Part shown: piece after piece, positions 1-12,200 of the stretch
Layout of the letters: each line of letters begins with the position of its first letter
Position numbering within the stretch: the first letter of the stretch is position 1
DNA from: Elysia chlorotica
Taxonomy: Eukaryota; Mollusca; Gastropoda; Plakobranchidae
Assembly: GCA_003991915.1 (NCBI GenBank)
Contig: RQTK01000780.1
Location: 114,208-178,207 of the forward strand
Reading direction: 5' to 3'
Length of the DNA: 64,000 nucleotides
Position numbers and translations under genes: made by a program
The notes under the pieces: generated by a model
What the model saw: the letters and a program-made list of their open reading frames with translations, nothing else
What the model was told of the DNA's origin: nothing
Database searches by the model: none

Positions 1-72
1 CCCTCCCCACCCTAAACCCTACCGTCCTCCTCTCATGTCTAACTCTCCCCTCCCCCTCTCTGCCATCCACAG

Positions 73-293
73 AACGCCCAGCTGGAGAAGCAGTACCAGG
101 ACTTGATGCGCGAGTTGGAGCAGAAGGAGCACGACCACCTGCTGGAGACCAACTCCCTGAAGGAGGAGATGAACAAGCTCCGCGCCGAGATGGAGGGCAT
201 GCTGGTGGAGCTGCAGACCCTCATGGACGCCAAGCTCTCTCTGGAGCTGGAGATCGCCGCCTACAGGAAGCTGCTGGAGCACGAGGAGAGCAG
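73..293 (+). CDS. Intermediate filament protein, last rod exon (partial gene, 5' part outside window)
   Basis: Codes the C-terminal part of coil 2B of a cytoplasmic intermediate filament protein, a structural coiled-coil subunit. Reading from base 73 gives a heptad-rich helix that ends in LSLELEIAAYRKLLEHEESR, the near-invariant rod-end signature of the family (LEIATYRKLLEGEE in vertebrates). The exon is bounded by an acceptor (ccacag/aacgcc) and a donor (gagcag/gtaaaat). It ends with two bases of a codon, and both downstream tail exons supply the third base. Reading through the donor gives an immediate stop after EESR, so intron retention would make a tailless rod. An intron just after the rod-end motif is usual for invertebrate IF and lamin genes. 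Upstream exons are missing, so cytoplasmic IF rather than lamin is inferred from the tails, which have no nuclear localisation signal, CaaX box or lamin-tail fold that I can see. Confidence 0.93.
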
Positions 294-834
294 GTAAAAT
301 TAGTGACTTCTGGGCGGTGGTAGGTAGGAAGTAGGTGAAACTAGTGATTTATGGGCGTTTGTAGGTAGGAAGTAGGTAAAACTAGTGATTTCTGGGCGGT
401 GGTAGGTAGGAAGTAGGTAAAACTAGTGATTTCTGGGCGGTGGTAGGTAGGAAGTAGGTAAAATTAGTGATTTATGGGCGTTTGTAGGTAGGAAGTAGGT
501 AAAATTAGTGATTCCTGGGCGGTGGTAGGTAGGAAGTAGGTGAAACTAGTGATTTATGGACGTTTGTAGGTAGGAAGCAGGTAAAACTAATGATTCTTGG
601 ACGGTAGTAGGTAGGAAGTAGGTGAAACTAGTGATTCCTGGGTGGTGGTAGGTAGGAAGTAGGTAAAACTAATCATTCCTGGGTTGTGGTAGGTAGAAAG
701 TAGGTAAACCTAATCATTCCTTGGCGTTGGTAGGTAGGAAGTAGGTAAAATTAGTGATTTATGGGCGTTTGTAGGTAGGAAGTAGGTAAAACTAGTGATT
801 TATGGGCGGTGGTAGGTAGGAAGTAGGTGCCTGT
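294..834. repeat. 41-bp minisatellite starting at the IF rod-exon donor site
   Basis: About 13 tandem copies of a 41-bp unit (core gtaggtaggaagtaggtaaa). The first unit starts on the GT of the rod-exon splice donor. Each unit carries gtaggtaaaa or gtaggtgaaa, resembling the true donor cag/gtaaaat. Copies differ by a few substitutions, for example ctgggcggtgg against atgggcgtttg, in an interleaved pattern. Confidence 0.93.
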
Positions 835-2160
835 ATAGTGCTGGAAGTAGGGGAGATATCTCATCTCTGGAGAAAAAGGGTGTTTTTTTGTTTATCCAGT
901 AAGCTTAAATTTTAAGTTAGTATGGAGTAATAATGGTGTATACTATACCTTAAAACATTTTTATATCCCGGAAAGAAAACCCACGTTGAACACTTATTGC
1001 CTAAAAAGCAAGTTTCTAAACAATACTTTTCTTTTGAGAATGATAAATTTTGGCATTTTGTAAGCTTGTGATTGGTATTCAAAAAGCGTGTTTTTATGGC
1101 TAACCAAGAGAAAAAAAAGAGTTAAATTGATTTGCTCTTGGATCTTGAGAACTTGCAGGTTTAGGCAATGGTTGTTATTAGTTTACTTTTTTACTTCTGA
1201 CGTAACATATTCAGATATGTTTTAGAATAATTATACTTTGTAAATTAATTATGGGTAAAAGCAACTGTACATTTTCATACCTTTGTTCATACCTTTTTTT
1301 TGGTGAAACAATGGCTGTTATCAAAACCCCAGGGAACGTACAATGTCCTGTTTGTTTTATGTGCCTCCTTCAAAATGTTATTGAGATTCATGGACACTCT
1401 TATCATGTTCAGAATTGAATTATGTTTAATGTTTTTTATTTCAATATTTTTATAAACATATTTTGGGTTGTATTTTATGTCTTATTTGCATTCGTTGTGA
1501 CAGGAACTGTGGATCATATGTGTGTGCATTATTTTCTGATTTTCTGTTCTCATTTTCATTTGCTCATTCTTAGTTGTTTTTTTTTTATAAATTGTTTGTG
1601 GCTTGAAGGAAGCTGGCTATTTGGTTAGAGAAATTCATTTTTAAATACAATTTCAGAGAGTTATAGGGATATTTGAGGAAAATAGCAAAAGTTCAAACGT
1701 CTACCAGTACAATTTCTATAAATTCATGTTTTGATGAAAACGATGTATTTCTTCTTAGGCATTATTCCTCTTTATTGAAACATCAGCTATCATACCATTT
1801 GAAGTGTACTATTTTTATCAATACAAAATATTAAATTTAAATATAATGTTCAGTAGTAAAGCACTTTTGAACAGCTTAAAATTAATATGCCCGCCAAAAA
1901 TCTTTAATATAGACAAATGCCGGCTTGCTTCAGCCACCCTCCATCCCATGAACGCACCCTGTTTTTCTCTATCTTTGACACACATATATTTTTTCTTAGT
2001 AACCAGACTTGATTTGCAGCACACACACACACAGTCATTATATTATACTCGCCTTCCATTAACCCCTCTTATTTACTCGCTTTCCTTCAAGCCGTGTTTT
2101 TTCTTCCATTTTTTTATTCTTTCCCTTAACTGTCCCGCTGCTAAGGATCCCTCTCCGCAG
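835..2160 (+). other. Intron between IF rod exon and giant tail exon
   Basis: AT-rich intronic sequence with no coding signal I can support. It ends in a pyrimidine-rich tract and an acceptor (ctctccgcag/ctctc) at 2160. The open frames seen across it are short and have no family resemblance. Confidence 0.7.
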
Positions 2161-5100
2161 CTCTCTCCGCCGTTACTCCACCACCCGCTCTACTGGTGGA
2201 CACTCCACCGCCTCCACCCACGGTGGACAGTCCACTGTGTACTCTACAGGTGGTTCCAGACTCGATCAGACCACTTTGCCCGGGTTCCAAATCCCATCCT
2301 CCACTTCTTCACCCCCCAAATCTTCTTCCCGGCCAACAACGCCTCAGCAGCGTGACGACGTCGGAATGGCAGAAACTAGGTCAAAGGTCACAGCACCGGA
2401 TATGGCCGCCGATTCGCCCAAATTCGATGGTTTCGACTCCACTGTTGAGAAACACAGAGATGACCCAGTATCACCAGTTGAACCGGATGTTATTGTAAAG
2501 TCTAGCTCAAAATCTACGCATGCCCAACCTCAGATTGAAACCGTGGAGGGGAATGAGAAAGTCGATAAAGAGCCGGATGTTATAGTAAGGTCTGGCGCGC
2601 CAACTGCACAAGCACAAATTGATATTGATGCTACGTCTGAGGGGGAATCCAAACTTAAAGATAGCCCTGTGCCGGCAGATGATGCCAAAGAAACAAAGCT
2701 TGAGAAGGAATTTCCAATGGAAGTTAAAGCAGGAGAAACGGAAATAAGAGAATTGAAAAAAGAACAGGATGACATAGACAGCACACCAGTAGAGTTCTCA
2801 GGCAATGACAGCGATCCAAGTCAGAATCAAGACCAAAATTCCCAGAGACAGGCATCTCTTAAAGAAATCACTGAAGACGGTCCGAAAACTAGTGTTGGCA
2901 TATCTGACTCGATAGGTACTGGAACCGACAAAGTTGGTCAGATAACTTTGGATGATCAGGTGGTGCATATATCACAAGCACAGGAGGTTGCATCTGAACC
3001 AGGGCAAACCGAGGATACTAGAGCAGTGATTGAAGAAATGGTGTCATCGTCTTTCAACCAGGCACATATGGCTCCTGTCAATCCTAAGAGTGAGAGAGAT
3101 GATCGTCAATCCATAGATTCCGAGAAAGAAACGAAGTCAACTCCAAAGGCACAAGGTTGTAAAAGCGATGATAAAGACATAGGGTTGAATGACGAACTTT
3201 TAGCTCTAAAACACGATACATCTGATGATAAAGAGCCTGTTACTTTAACACATAAAACACCTGATGATGAAGGATCTGAACCTATAAAACATGAATCACC
3301 TGATGATAAAGAGCCCGTTTATCTAAAACATGAAACACCTGATGATAAACAACCCGTTAATCTAAAACAAGACACACCTGATGATAGAGGGCCTATTACT
3401 TTAAAGCATGACATACCTGATGATGCAGAGCCTGTAACTGTGGAAGATGAGCCATCTAATGATAACAGTCAAGTCACTCTTAAGCACGACACAGCTTATG
3501 ACAAAGGACAAGTCACTAAAACCTATGACAAACCTGATGATAAAGGGCCTGTAGACGTTAAAAAGGACACACCTGACAATAAAGAGAGTATAGTATCAAA
3601 ACATGACACGTCCGATGGGAAAGGGTCTGTAACTGTCAAAGATGAATTACCTTATGACATAGAGCAAGTTACTCTAAGACATGACACACTTGATAATAAA
3701 GAGCAAGACACTCTTGAACATGACAAACAATCGAGTCCTTCTCCCAGTATCGACCTCAAATCATTTGACCAAGATAGAGGACCAAATGACACAACGCAAG
3801 ACCTCAAATCATCTGACCTAGATAGAGGACCATATGACACAACGCAAGACCTCAAATCATCTGACATAGATAGAGAGGCAAATGACACAACGCAAGACCT
3901 CAAATCATCTGACATAGATAGAGAGGCAAATGACACAACGCAAGACCTTAAATCATCTGACCTAGATAAAGGACCAAATGACACAACGCAAGACCTCAAA
4001 CCATCTGACCTAGATAGAGGACCAAATGACACACAGCCCGATTCCATTAAACGGGGTAGTCAATCCTTTACAGAAGAGCCAGTGGTCAAGCCCAGCTCAG
4101 CCATGTCCAGCTCCATGGTCGCCGCGACGTTACTGCGGAAGGACGAGCTGAGTCTGGGAGATACCTCGGACGACGACTCGCTGTGTATCCAGACAATGGC
4201 GGAGTTTTGCAACGAGGGCGACGAGAGAATTGACGAGGATGCCGGGGAAACACTAGCAGACAGCGGGGATGGAGCAATCATCAAAGTTTCGACTAAAGGA
4301 CTGAAGACCAAGGAGTCTAATGTGGGGGGATCAGAAAAAAGTAAAAGTGATGATAATAAAGGAAACTCAGCTGCAGATAAAGGCGATACGGTTGGTGAAA
4401 AGACTCTCGTAGCAGAGAATGTTGACAAACCAGAAGATAAAGAGAACGACTTAAACAAAGAATACGGCCACGATATCTCTGACACAACACCATTGGCTAG
4501 AACAGGAAACGATAGCTTAGAGACAGGATCGACTAGTAGACACGAGACTCTGGTCTTGGAACCTGAGAATTTGATCTCGGAAACTGAACTAGTCGTCTCA
4601 GCAGATCAGAAAGTAGTCGAAGAACCCGAAAGAGTAGTCACAAAATTTGAAACACTAGCCAAAGAACCTGAGAAGGAAGTTATGGAACCAGTGAAAGTAG
4701 TCACAGAGCATGGGAAAGTAGACACGGAGCCTGAAAAAGCAGTCAAGGAACCTGAGAACTTCGTCACTGAATCTCAGAAAGTATTATCGGTAAATGATCA
4801 AATGGCGTCGGAACCTGTGAAAGTAGGCACGGCACATGACAAATCAGTCTCGGAATATGAAGAAGTAGTTACAGCATCTGAGATAGTGGTCTCGGGATCA
4901 CAGGAAGTAGTCACCGAACATGAAAAAATAGTTACGGGAACTGAGAAAGTTGTGTCGGAACCTAAGAAAGTTGTGTCGGAATCCGAGAAAGTTGTGTCGG
5001 AACCTAAGAAAGTTGTGTCGGAATCCGAGAAAGTAGTGTCGGAACCCGAGAAAGTGGTGTCGGAATCTGAAAAAGTTGTTTCGGAACCCGAGAAAGTTGT

Positions 5101-8100
5101 GTCGGAACCTGAGAAAAAAGTTACGGAACATAATGAAGTGGCCGTGGGCTTTTCTCTGAAGAAGAATGACAGCCAGGAAATCTCCCAGGCTGTAACATTG
5201 AGTGAAGGTGATAATTATGTTGGGGAAACTGCAACACGAAAGGAAAACACACAAGATACCCCACTTGCAATGTCCCTGGAGGAAGATATAACAAAAGTTT
5301 CAGAGACTGTCAAACCAGAGGAATACAATAAGAATGTTCAAGAAATAAACACACAAAAGGGAGGTGGCACTATTGTTGAAGAAACAGTTACACAAAAGGG
5401 AGGTAGCACGATTGTTGAAGAAAGAGTTACACAAAAGGGAAGTAGCACGATTGTTGAGGGAGGTAGCACGATTGTTGAGGGAGGTAGCACGATTGTTGAA
5501 GAAAGAGTTACACAAAAGGGAGGTAGCACGATTGTTGAAGAAACAGTTACACAAAAGGGAGGTAGCACGATTGTTGAAGAAACAGTTACACAAAAGGGAA
5601 GTAGCACGATTGTTGAGGAAAGAGTTACACAAAAGGGAGGTAGCACGATTGTTGAGGAAACAGTTACACAAAAGGGAGGTAGCACGATTGTTGAGGAAAG
5701 AGTTACACAACAGGGAGGTAGCACGATTGTTGAGGAAACAGTTACACAAAAGGGAGGTAGCACGATTGTTGAGGAAAGAGTTACACAAAAGGGAGGTAAT
5801 ACGGGTGTTGAGGAATCCCGAGAAATTATGTCGCCTCAAGAAGACATTAAAGTTGGTTCCTCTTCACTTTCAATGACAACAAATGTAAAGGACAGTATAG
5901 ACCATGGAGATAAGTCAGAGGACGCAGACTTGTCTACTGGACAGCGAGATGTCAAAGGTCAATCAGAGACCGGAGTAGTATGGACGATGGAAGAAAAATT
6001 GACAGAGCCACGTAAAGAAGATGTTAAGGGTGGGGATATTTCGACACCTGTTTCGACAAAGGTTAGTTCTAACGTGGAGGAAGACAGCGTACCTGCTCAT
6101 GGAGATGTTAGAGACCCCAAAGGTGAAGAAGAGAGTTCAATAACCCGAACAACTGTTGTAGAAGTTTATTCAAATGGAAGTCAGGATGATAGAAGAAGCA
6201 ACACCCCGTTCACAGAGTACAGTGTTCAGAACACAGCACACTCTTCTGCCAAAGTCGTGAATTCAGGCCATGTAGACCCAACGCGTTCAGAAGATATTTC
6301 CTATTCACCCCTGAATGAACACGATACTTCTTTCTCCCAAGAAGGCGTTGATTCACACATAGATTCTTCAAAAAGCAGACAAAGTCAAGATGACAAAGAA
6401 ATCTCGGACACCAGCGATACAAATGAAGGCTGTCTCGAAGCAAAAACAGCCACAGCCGAATGTGTTGACAAGTCTGGAGATTTTCATACAGGACCTGTGG
6501 ACATTAGTCGAGGCGACCTTGGTCAGAAAATCTCCAAACCTCACGGTGGAAAGGAGGTCAGGGATGGGATGGAGCAGATGACAACCTCAGAAGATGACAT
6601 TATAATGTACAGAACGTTCGCGCTGAGCCCGACAAGTGCGTCCCTGCTGGCAGAATCAGTGCCTGGACAGGGAGGAGAGGAGGGTCACCAGTTCGGGGAG
6701 GATATGGAGGGTGTGGTCAAAGTAGAATGTGGGGTGGACATTGGCAAGGATACCACGTTGGTTGTAGCTCAGAGAATCGAAGAAAGCTCAAAATTTAATG
6801 AGGAAACTAACGTAAGCATCGACAAAGATGAGAAAGATGAGGATTCCAAGACTCCACAAAAAGGAAACGACAATGTCACTAGCACTCCAGAGACTATAAA
6901 AAATCAAGAGCATGAGTCCGTGGGGTCATATGATATTGATGTATCTGACAATTCAGGCAAAGGTTTGGTCAGCTCTACAACTGCAAACACGATAAATGAA
7001 ACATTGGAAAATGAGCTTTTGAGTACGGAACGGGACTATACACTTGATGCTGAACTTATAGATACATCATCAGAGAAATCTCAAACTCTACAGAATCAAG
7101 ACAAGCTTACAACAGAGAGAAGTGATGTCTCAGAGGGAGAGGTCATGCACAGCGAACAGATTTCTAAAGTCAATACATTTGATGCGGAGCAAACTTCTAG
7201 CGCTAAAGCGGACTTGACTGATACGAAGAAAGAGAAAGAAGAGAAAAGCATCCTTATAGATAACTCGACTGAAGCGCCCAATGTAGACACGGATCCAGCT
7301 GGTAAAGGGAATTTATACAGCAAAGAAAACATTGAAACAAATAAGGGCGAGTTGAACAGAATGGGAGATGGCAATGATGTAGAGCTTGACCACCCATCAG
7401 TTGACACACGACCTATCACAGAAACCGTAGAAGATAGTTCCAAAGTGGGTGAAAATATAGTATATTCTGACGTTGAGTCAGGAAGAGGAAATACAAAAGT
7501 ATCCAATGAATTTTCGGGTGATTCAAGAGAAAAACACATAATGAATGAGAACAAAGAAGCCGAAAGCGCGTCACAAGAATCGGGTTCATCATTGTCGGTG
7601 AAGTTTAAAAATGATGACAGCGTAATGCCATCAACTGGTGAGACAATTATCAGCCACAGTGATATGGAACACCAACAAGCATCTTCTATAGTCAACAAGC
7701 TAATGAGTGAACATGGTTTTGCGTTCGATCTACCCCAAACGTTGGCTCATTCAGAAACAAAAGAGTCTGAAACTACCAAAACCGTTCTTGAGAAAACACA
7801 AACAGCCCTAACAGAATCAGATGCTGATATTAAAAATGTCAACGTGCATGGAATGAAAACGGTGTCACACGCGGAACATTCGGGACCACGTGAATCCACA
7901 GTTAGTACTTACACGGAGACCAGGGAGACCTCACTAAACGGGGATTCCCTTGGTGACGTCATACATGACGTAACCAGACCCACAGGGGGTTTCGGGTCTC
8001 GCGTTTTCTCAAATGTTGTATCGGAGAGTTTCGAGACGGCCGAAGGAAGAGATTCCCATGAAAGCTTCATCGGACAGCAGGACAGGCAAGTTTTGAGCAG

Positions 8101-8542
8101 TATCACGGCTGTGGGAGACGAAAAACCGCCGAAAAAGATACCAAGTCTTGAGTCGTCACCAGGCAGGTTCGAGGCCGTGAGAACTAAGACGGTTGCGGAG
8201 ACGGTTAGCGGTGAGGGCCCTATCTACGTGACCACCTACCAGGAGAGTCATTCTGCCAGACAGTTTGGCCACTCCCCTGGCAGGGTGGGCGTGGGGAGGG
8301 GCGAGGCTGGAGGGGACGATGTTCTCACCGTTTCTTTCAGCGACGGAAGCTCCAGGGTTGAAGTCAGTTCTTCAAAGTACGACGGTGGATTTTCAGACAA
8401 CAGAGGTTCCAGTTCTAGCATCTCCAGCTCTAGCCGCCAGTCGAGTTCCAGTAACGTCAGAAGTACCGACGGGAAATCCTCTAGTACCAGCGTCAGTAGC
8501 TTCAGCCAGGATCGCCCAATCTCTTCCCAGAAAATGGAGTAG
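2161..8542 (+). CDS. Giant alternative C-terminal tail exon of the intermediate filament gene (about 2127 residues)
   Basis: A single open exon of 6.38 kb that joins the rod exon in frame (AG + C, then SLRRYSTTRSTGG...). The tail is very hydrophilic, rich in Asp, Glu, Lys, Ser and Thr, with almost no Cys or aromatic residues. Four repeat blocks follow each other: 13-residue units around KHDTPDDKEPVTL (tail residues about 348-521), 16-residue units DLKSSDLDRGPNDTTQ (about 531-624), heptads VVSEPEK/VVSESEK (about 798-990) and 13-residue units VTQKGGSTIVEET (about 1060-1218). The last 150 residues are Ser/Gly-rich and end QDRPISSQKME. Rod plus tail would exceed 250 kDa, the size class of nestin, synemin and squid NF220. 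Those have charged, phosphorylated sidearms, but I see no KSP array here. Spacer or sidearm function is inferred. A separate gene starting at the in-frame Met near 2366 is less likely because the frame stays open back to the acceptor with matching phase. Confidence 0.85.
3205..3726 (+). repeat. 39-bp coding repeat (13-residue KHDTPDDKEPVTL type)
   Basis: About 13-14 diverged in-frame units within the giant IF tail. The core T-P-D-D-K is conserved while flanking positions drift, so this block looks older than the two homogeneous blocks downstream. Confidence 0.88.
3752..4032 (+). repeat. 48-bp coding repeat (16-residue DLKSSDLDRGPNDTTQ type)
   Basis: Nearly six in-frame copies with very similar nucleotide sequence, which indicates recent expansion or homogenisation. 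Confidence 0.93.
4555..5130 (+). repeat. 21-bp coding repeat (heptad VVSEPEK / VVSESEK)
   Basis: Degenerate heptads from about 4555, becoming nearly perfect at 4939-5120, where EPEK/EPKK and ESEK units alternate. The seven-residue period could support an extended or helical charged segment. The V-V positions are the only hydrophobic ones. Confidence 0.88.
5341..5815 (+). repeat. 39-bp coding repeat (13-residue VTQKGGSTIVEET type)
   Basis: About 12 almost identical units, including two shortened 21-bp ones (GGSTIVE) near 5455-5495. Because 39 is a multiple of 3, other frames and the reverse strand stay open too; those frames are artefacts of the repeat. Confidence 0.94.
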
Positions 8543-9240
8543 ATTTAGCCAATTTTCTGAGAATCTAGAGTGGATAACTGTTGTCACTGTTTCTCCTTAC
8601 AGTTTGATTTTTTATATATAAATTCAAATCCTGCCGTATGGATTTTCACCCTTAGTGTTGTGAACAGTGAGTAACTTAACTGACTTTACCAGTTTGTTGT
8701 CAAAATATGTATCTCTAAATCTAAAGTTGACCAAAATAATATTTAGACTTTGCATTGAGACTGCGTCCTTTTGAAGAAAATAATCGAAAACTTTTATCTA
8801 TTAGTATCCTGTGTTGTGATTTCTACCGGAATCTTCAATTTGGACTTAGGTCTCTTCAGACTTCCTCTACGGTCGTCTTGTAATCCTTATTGTATATATT
8901 AGTAGTGATGTTTTTAGTCCGTTATCAGTGAACTTGCAGGTTTTTTGGTCAGTCAAATTGTATACTCTACATTCGGAAATAACCTCGTAGTGTTTTCATT
9001 GGTACCTTAAAAGAAAAAAAATAGCATTGTTGGTTTTATTGAATGAAACGATCAGGCCGCACGTTTCATATCTTTAAAATGAGCTGAATCAGAAATCAAA
9101 CATTCAATTGTTTCTTGCACATTGATCCTAGAAGAATCAATTACAAAAGCAGAAGCTTTGATTGTGTTTGGAACTGAACTAATTGAATTTTAGAATTTGC
9201 ATTATAATAAATGTTTTATTTGTGTTGTAATCTGTTCACA
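8543..9240 (+). other. Probable 3' UTR of the long-tail IF transcript
   Basis: AT-rich non-coding sequence after the giant exon stop. A canonical AATAAA at 9206-9211 is followed by a T/G-rich stretch (tgttttatttgtgttg), a good candidate polyadenylation site for the long-tail form. Confidence 0.55.
9206..9211 (+). terminator. Candidate poly(A) signal of the long-tail IF transcript
   Basis: AATAAA about 665 bases after the stop, with a GU-rich downstream element. It is the best match between the giant exon and the next exon, but is not proven. Confidence 0.45.
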
Positions 9241-12200
9241 AATATACACCTTTAACAGTTTAACACAGTTTCACTCTACGAGAAGTTATTAATTCGTTAT
9301 TGTGACTCTTAAATTTTTTTTTTTCATATTAGAGTATGATGTTATTACTTTAGATCATTTTCATTGCAAAATATTGTTTAGAATCTAATAATTATGTCAT
9401 TTGTTGCGCTTTCGTTGCCTAGCTACAAGACTACATTGCTAAAACCAAGAGTTAACTTTGTGTGCTCTGCCCACATACACTATTCAATGTTTTTATATAC
9501 GTAGCGTAATTTGAATATTTTCCATATTTAATTTTTTTTTGTCCTCCCCCTACTTATCATAACGTCATCTACTTATGTGTATTTTCTGAACTTCCTCTAA
9601 ATAACATGACCATTCTTCTTGAAATCAAGGATAATTGTGCACCTTTCAACTAAACGCTTATTTACACAATTTGATTTGATCGTCTTTCAACTGTTTTTAC
9701 TGATACCATCATAGCATCATCTTTATTTCGAACGCCTTTCATCTATTCCCACTATTTTGATTCTGGTCGTCTGTTACTTGTTATCATTATCTTAACTTTG
9801 GACTTCTTTTGCCTGTTACCATTATCTTAATTTCGGAATTCTTTCAATTGTTGCAACCATTATGAGTTGTGGTCGTCTTTCATAAACTAAGTGACAATCA
9901 TTTTGATTTTGAACGTCTTTCACCTGTTGCCGTTGTATTGCATCTAGACGTCTTTCATCTGTTACCATGGCAACCCATCTAGTCCACCCAACGGCCATTT
10001 TGGCCAATCATAGTTTGACCTTCTGCCCACCTATTCATTCTCCTTGTCTTTCACTCGTGGCCCATCTGCTCTCAGTCTCCGTGGACTTATAGTGATGGGT
10101 GGTTTTGTTGCTGTTGTTGTTGTTGTTGTTGTATTTATAAATCAGCTTTACATCGCTTCAGTATTCAACTTTTCTTAGCTTTAACATTTTACACGCGTGA
10201 TTTTTGTGCAATAATGTTTAATCCACCAAGTTGCATTGAACAAAATCATTCCTAAGGGAAGCAAGGCATATTAGAGAAACCCAACAATGTTGATTGAACA
10301 TTGGATTATACCTAAGGCATGTAAGGCATGTTTCAAAATATCTGCATTAATTTTTATAAAGCCAACAGGGTAAATCAGGCACACGTCGGAATTCGGACCT
10401 TTTTAATTATTTATAGTGTGTTAGTTCGATCGTTGGACGCAACGGGATCGACACGATTTCGAAAAAGATGTCGAAGACACTGTCACCAACACTAGCTGGC
10501 ATAGGACTCTATGATGATGATGATAGTATCTTAAAAAGCATTCAATGCTCTTTATGAGGTTGAATATAGTTTTTACTGTATAATTTCTAAAACCAAGTGT
10601 ATAACGTGTTTGTTATACGAATATAAAAAAGGTTATCATAATTAAGCAGTATTTATTCTTTGTCTAGAGGACTCTAGCTATAAATGATACCAGAGTCTAG
10701 TACCTGATTCATTTGGCTTTCTTAAAATTGTGCAATGAATATCTTTGGCTGTTATTATTAGCAGAGGAAACGATCTTCCTGAATGTCAATACGCTATTTT
10801 AAAGAGACGTTGTCAGCGTAGATCTTTCACGCATTGGGCCTAGTCTAAGAACCGCTAAAACCATGAGAGAACATGTCTATATTATATTGATGTGATCCTG
10901 GCAAAACAAACATTGCATTTTGTAACCTCGGTAATATCATCAGTTCGAGCCACAAAGCTTTCATTTTATTCACCAAGTGATCAGTATTTATACCGTATTA
11001 CCAAAGTTATTTTCATATATATTTTAATTATTTGATATGTGTTCATGTGATAAGATTGGTGATCAAAATCTTTTATTCTACCTGTTTAGACATATTTTAT
11101 AGTGTATTACCACTGCAATGCTTTGAGAGTTGCTTTGAATTTGCTTTTTACATAATGACCTTGTCTTTTGATTTAAGTTTTCTTGTATCAATTGATTATA
11201 TACGTTGCACATTCTTTTTAAATACAATTTAGGAAAATCATGTTGAAGCAATGTTATGTTTATATTTTGTTTACATTAATTTCGAACACAATTCTAGGAA
11301 TGTTTTATATTACTAAGAGAGGCAATCTAAAATGTATTGTCTTTTACATTGTGAATTTTGTTTGACCTAAACTGGTTGGCAGTTTAATAGCCTTTGTTCT
11401 ATGATCTACATGTTATCAATAATTAACTATGCCCCCTTTTAAAACATTCAATGAAGGTAAATTCTGAACGAAAAAGAAATCATCAAAATAAACTAGGCTA
11501 TAAAACCATAAGCTTAAAGGTATAAAAACGGTTTAGACGTTTAGACTTAGTTCATGACAAAATTGGGTTTGCTGTCTAGATGCTCCATTGAAAGTTAAAT
11601 TATATTTTTAAAAAAGCAAACAAATAGAGCCACGTATATGAAGTAAAATAATAAGTGGTAACAACACAGTTTTGACTTAGATCTAGACGTAGTAGTTGAA
11701 AAACTCATAAAACCGTTTGAAGTCATACAAAAAAAACAACAACACACAAAACACATACATACACACACACAGAGTAAAAAAGCAACAACAGGCAACACCG
11801 CATTTTAAACCGGCGTACTTTGAATTGCTCACTTTGCATTGGAGTTAGATTCAGGATCCGTCATTATGTTTAAAACATTGGAGCGTTGACTCTCCCAGAG
11901 GTGACCAATTTGTCTGGACAAAGACAATACACAGCGCCTGACCATACCAATTACCATCTCAGCCAATCGCTGTGGGGGACGCATGAGCCAGTTTTTGCTT
12001 TGTTTTGTTTTCATTGTTTGCCTTTTTAAAAATTTGAGTTTACTTTTCACAATTCTTGGATTACTGTAACCGCACAACTACTTTTAGTGCTTTTTTGATT
12101 ATTTTAAAGTTTACTTTTACACAACAGTGCAATTTTTGTATGCTTTAGCATGTTTTTCTCAAACTTCCCGCATGTTACTTTTTATTTTTTTATTTTGAAT

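Noticed and set aside
5300-5876. Long open frames on both strands across the VTQKGGSTIVEET repeat
   Set aside because: The 39-bp period is a multiple of three, so every frame without a stop in one unit stays open. Only the frame joined to the IF rod is supported.
10380-10530. Possible RTE LINE 3' end with (ATG)n tail
   Set aside because: The tail of ATG units is suggestive, but the upstream translation lacks the conserved GHV or W residues, so I did not list it.
11829-12077. Minus-strand open frame of 82 residues inside the IF intron
   Set aside because: No motif, no splice sites, composition like translated AT-rich intron.
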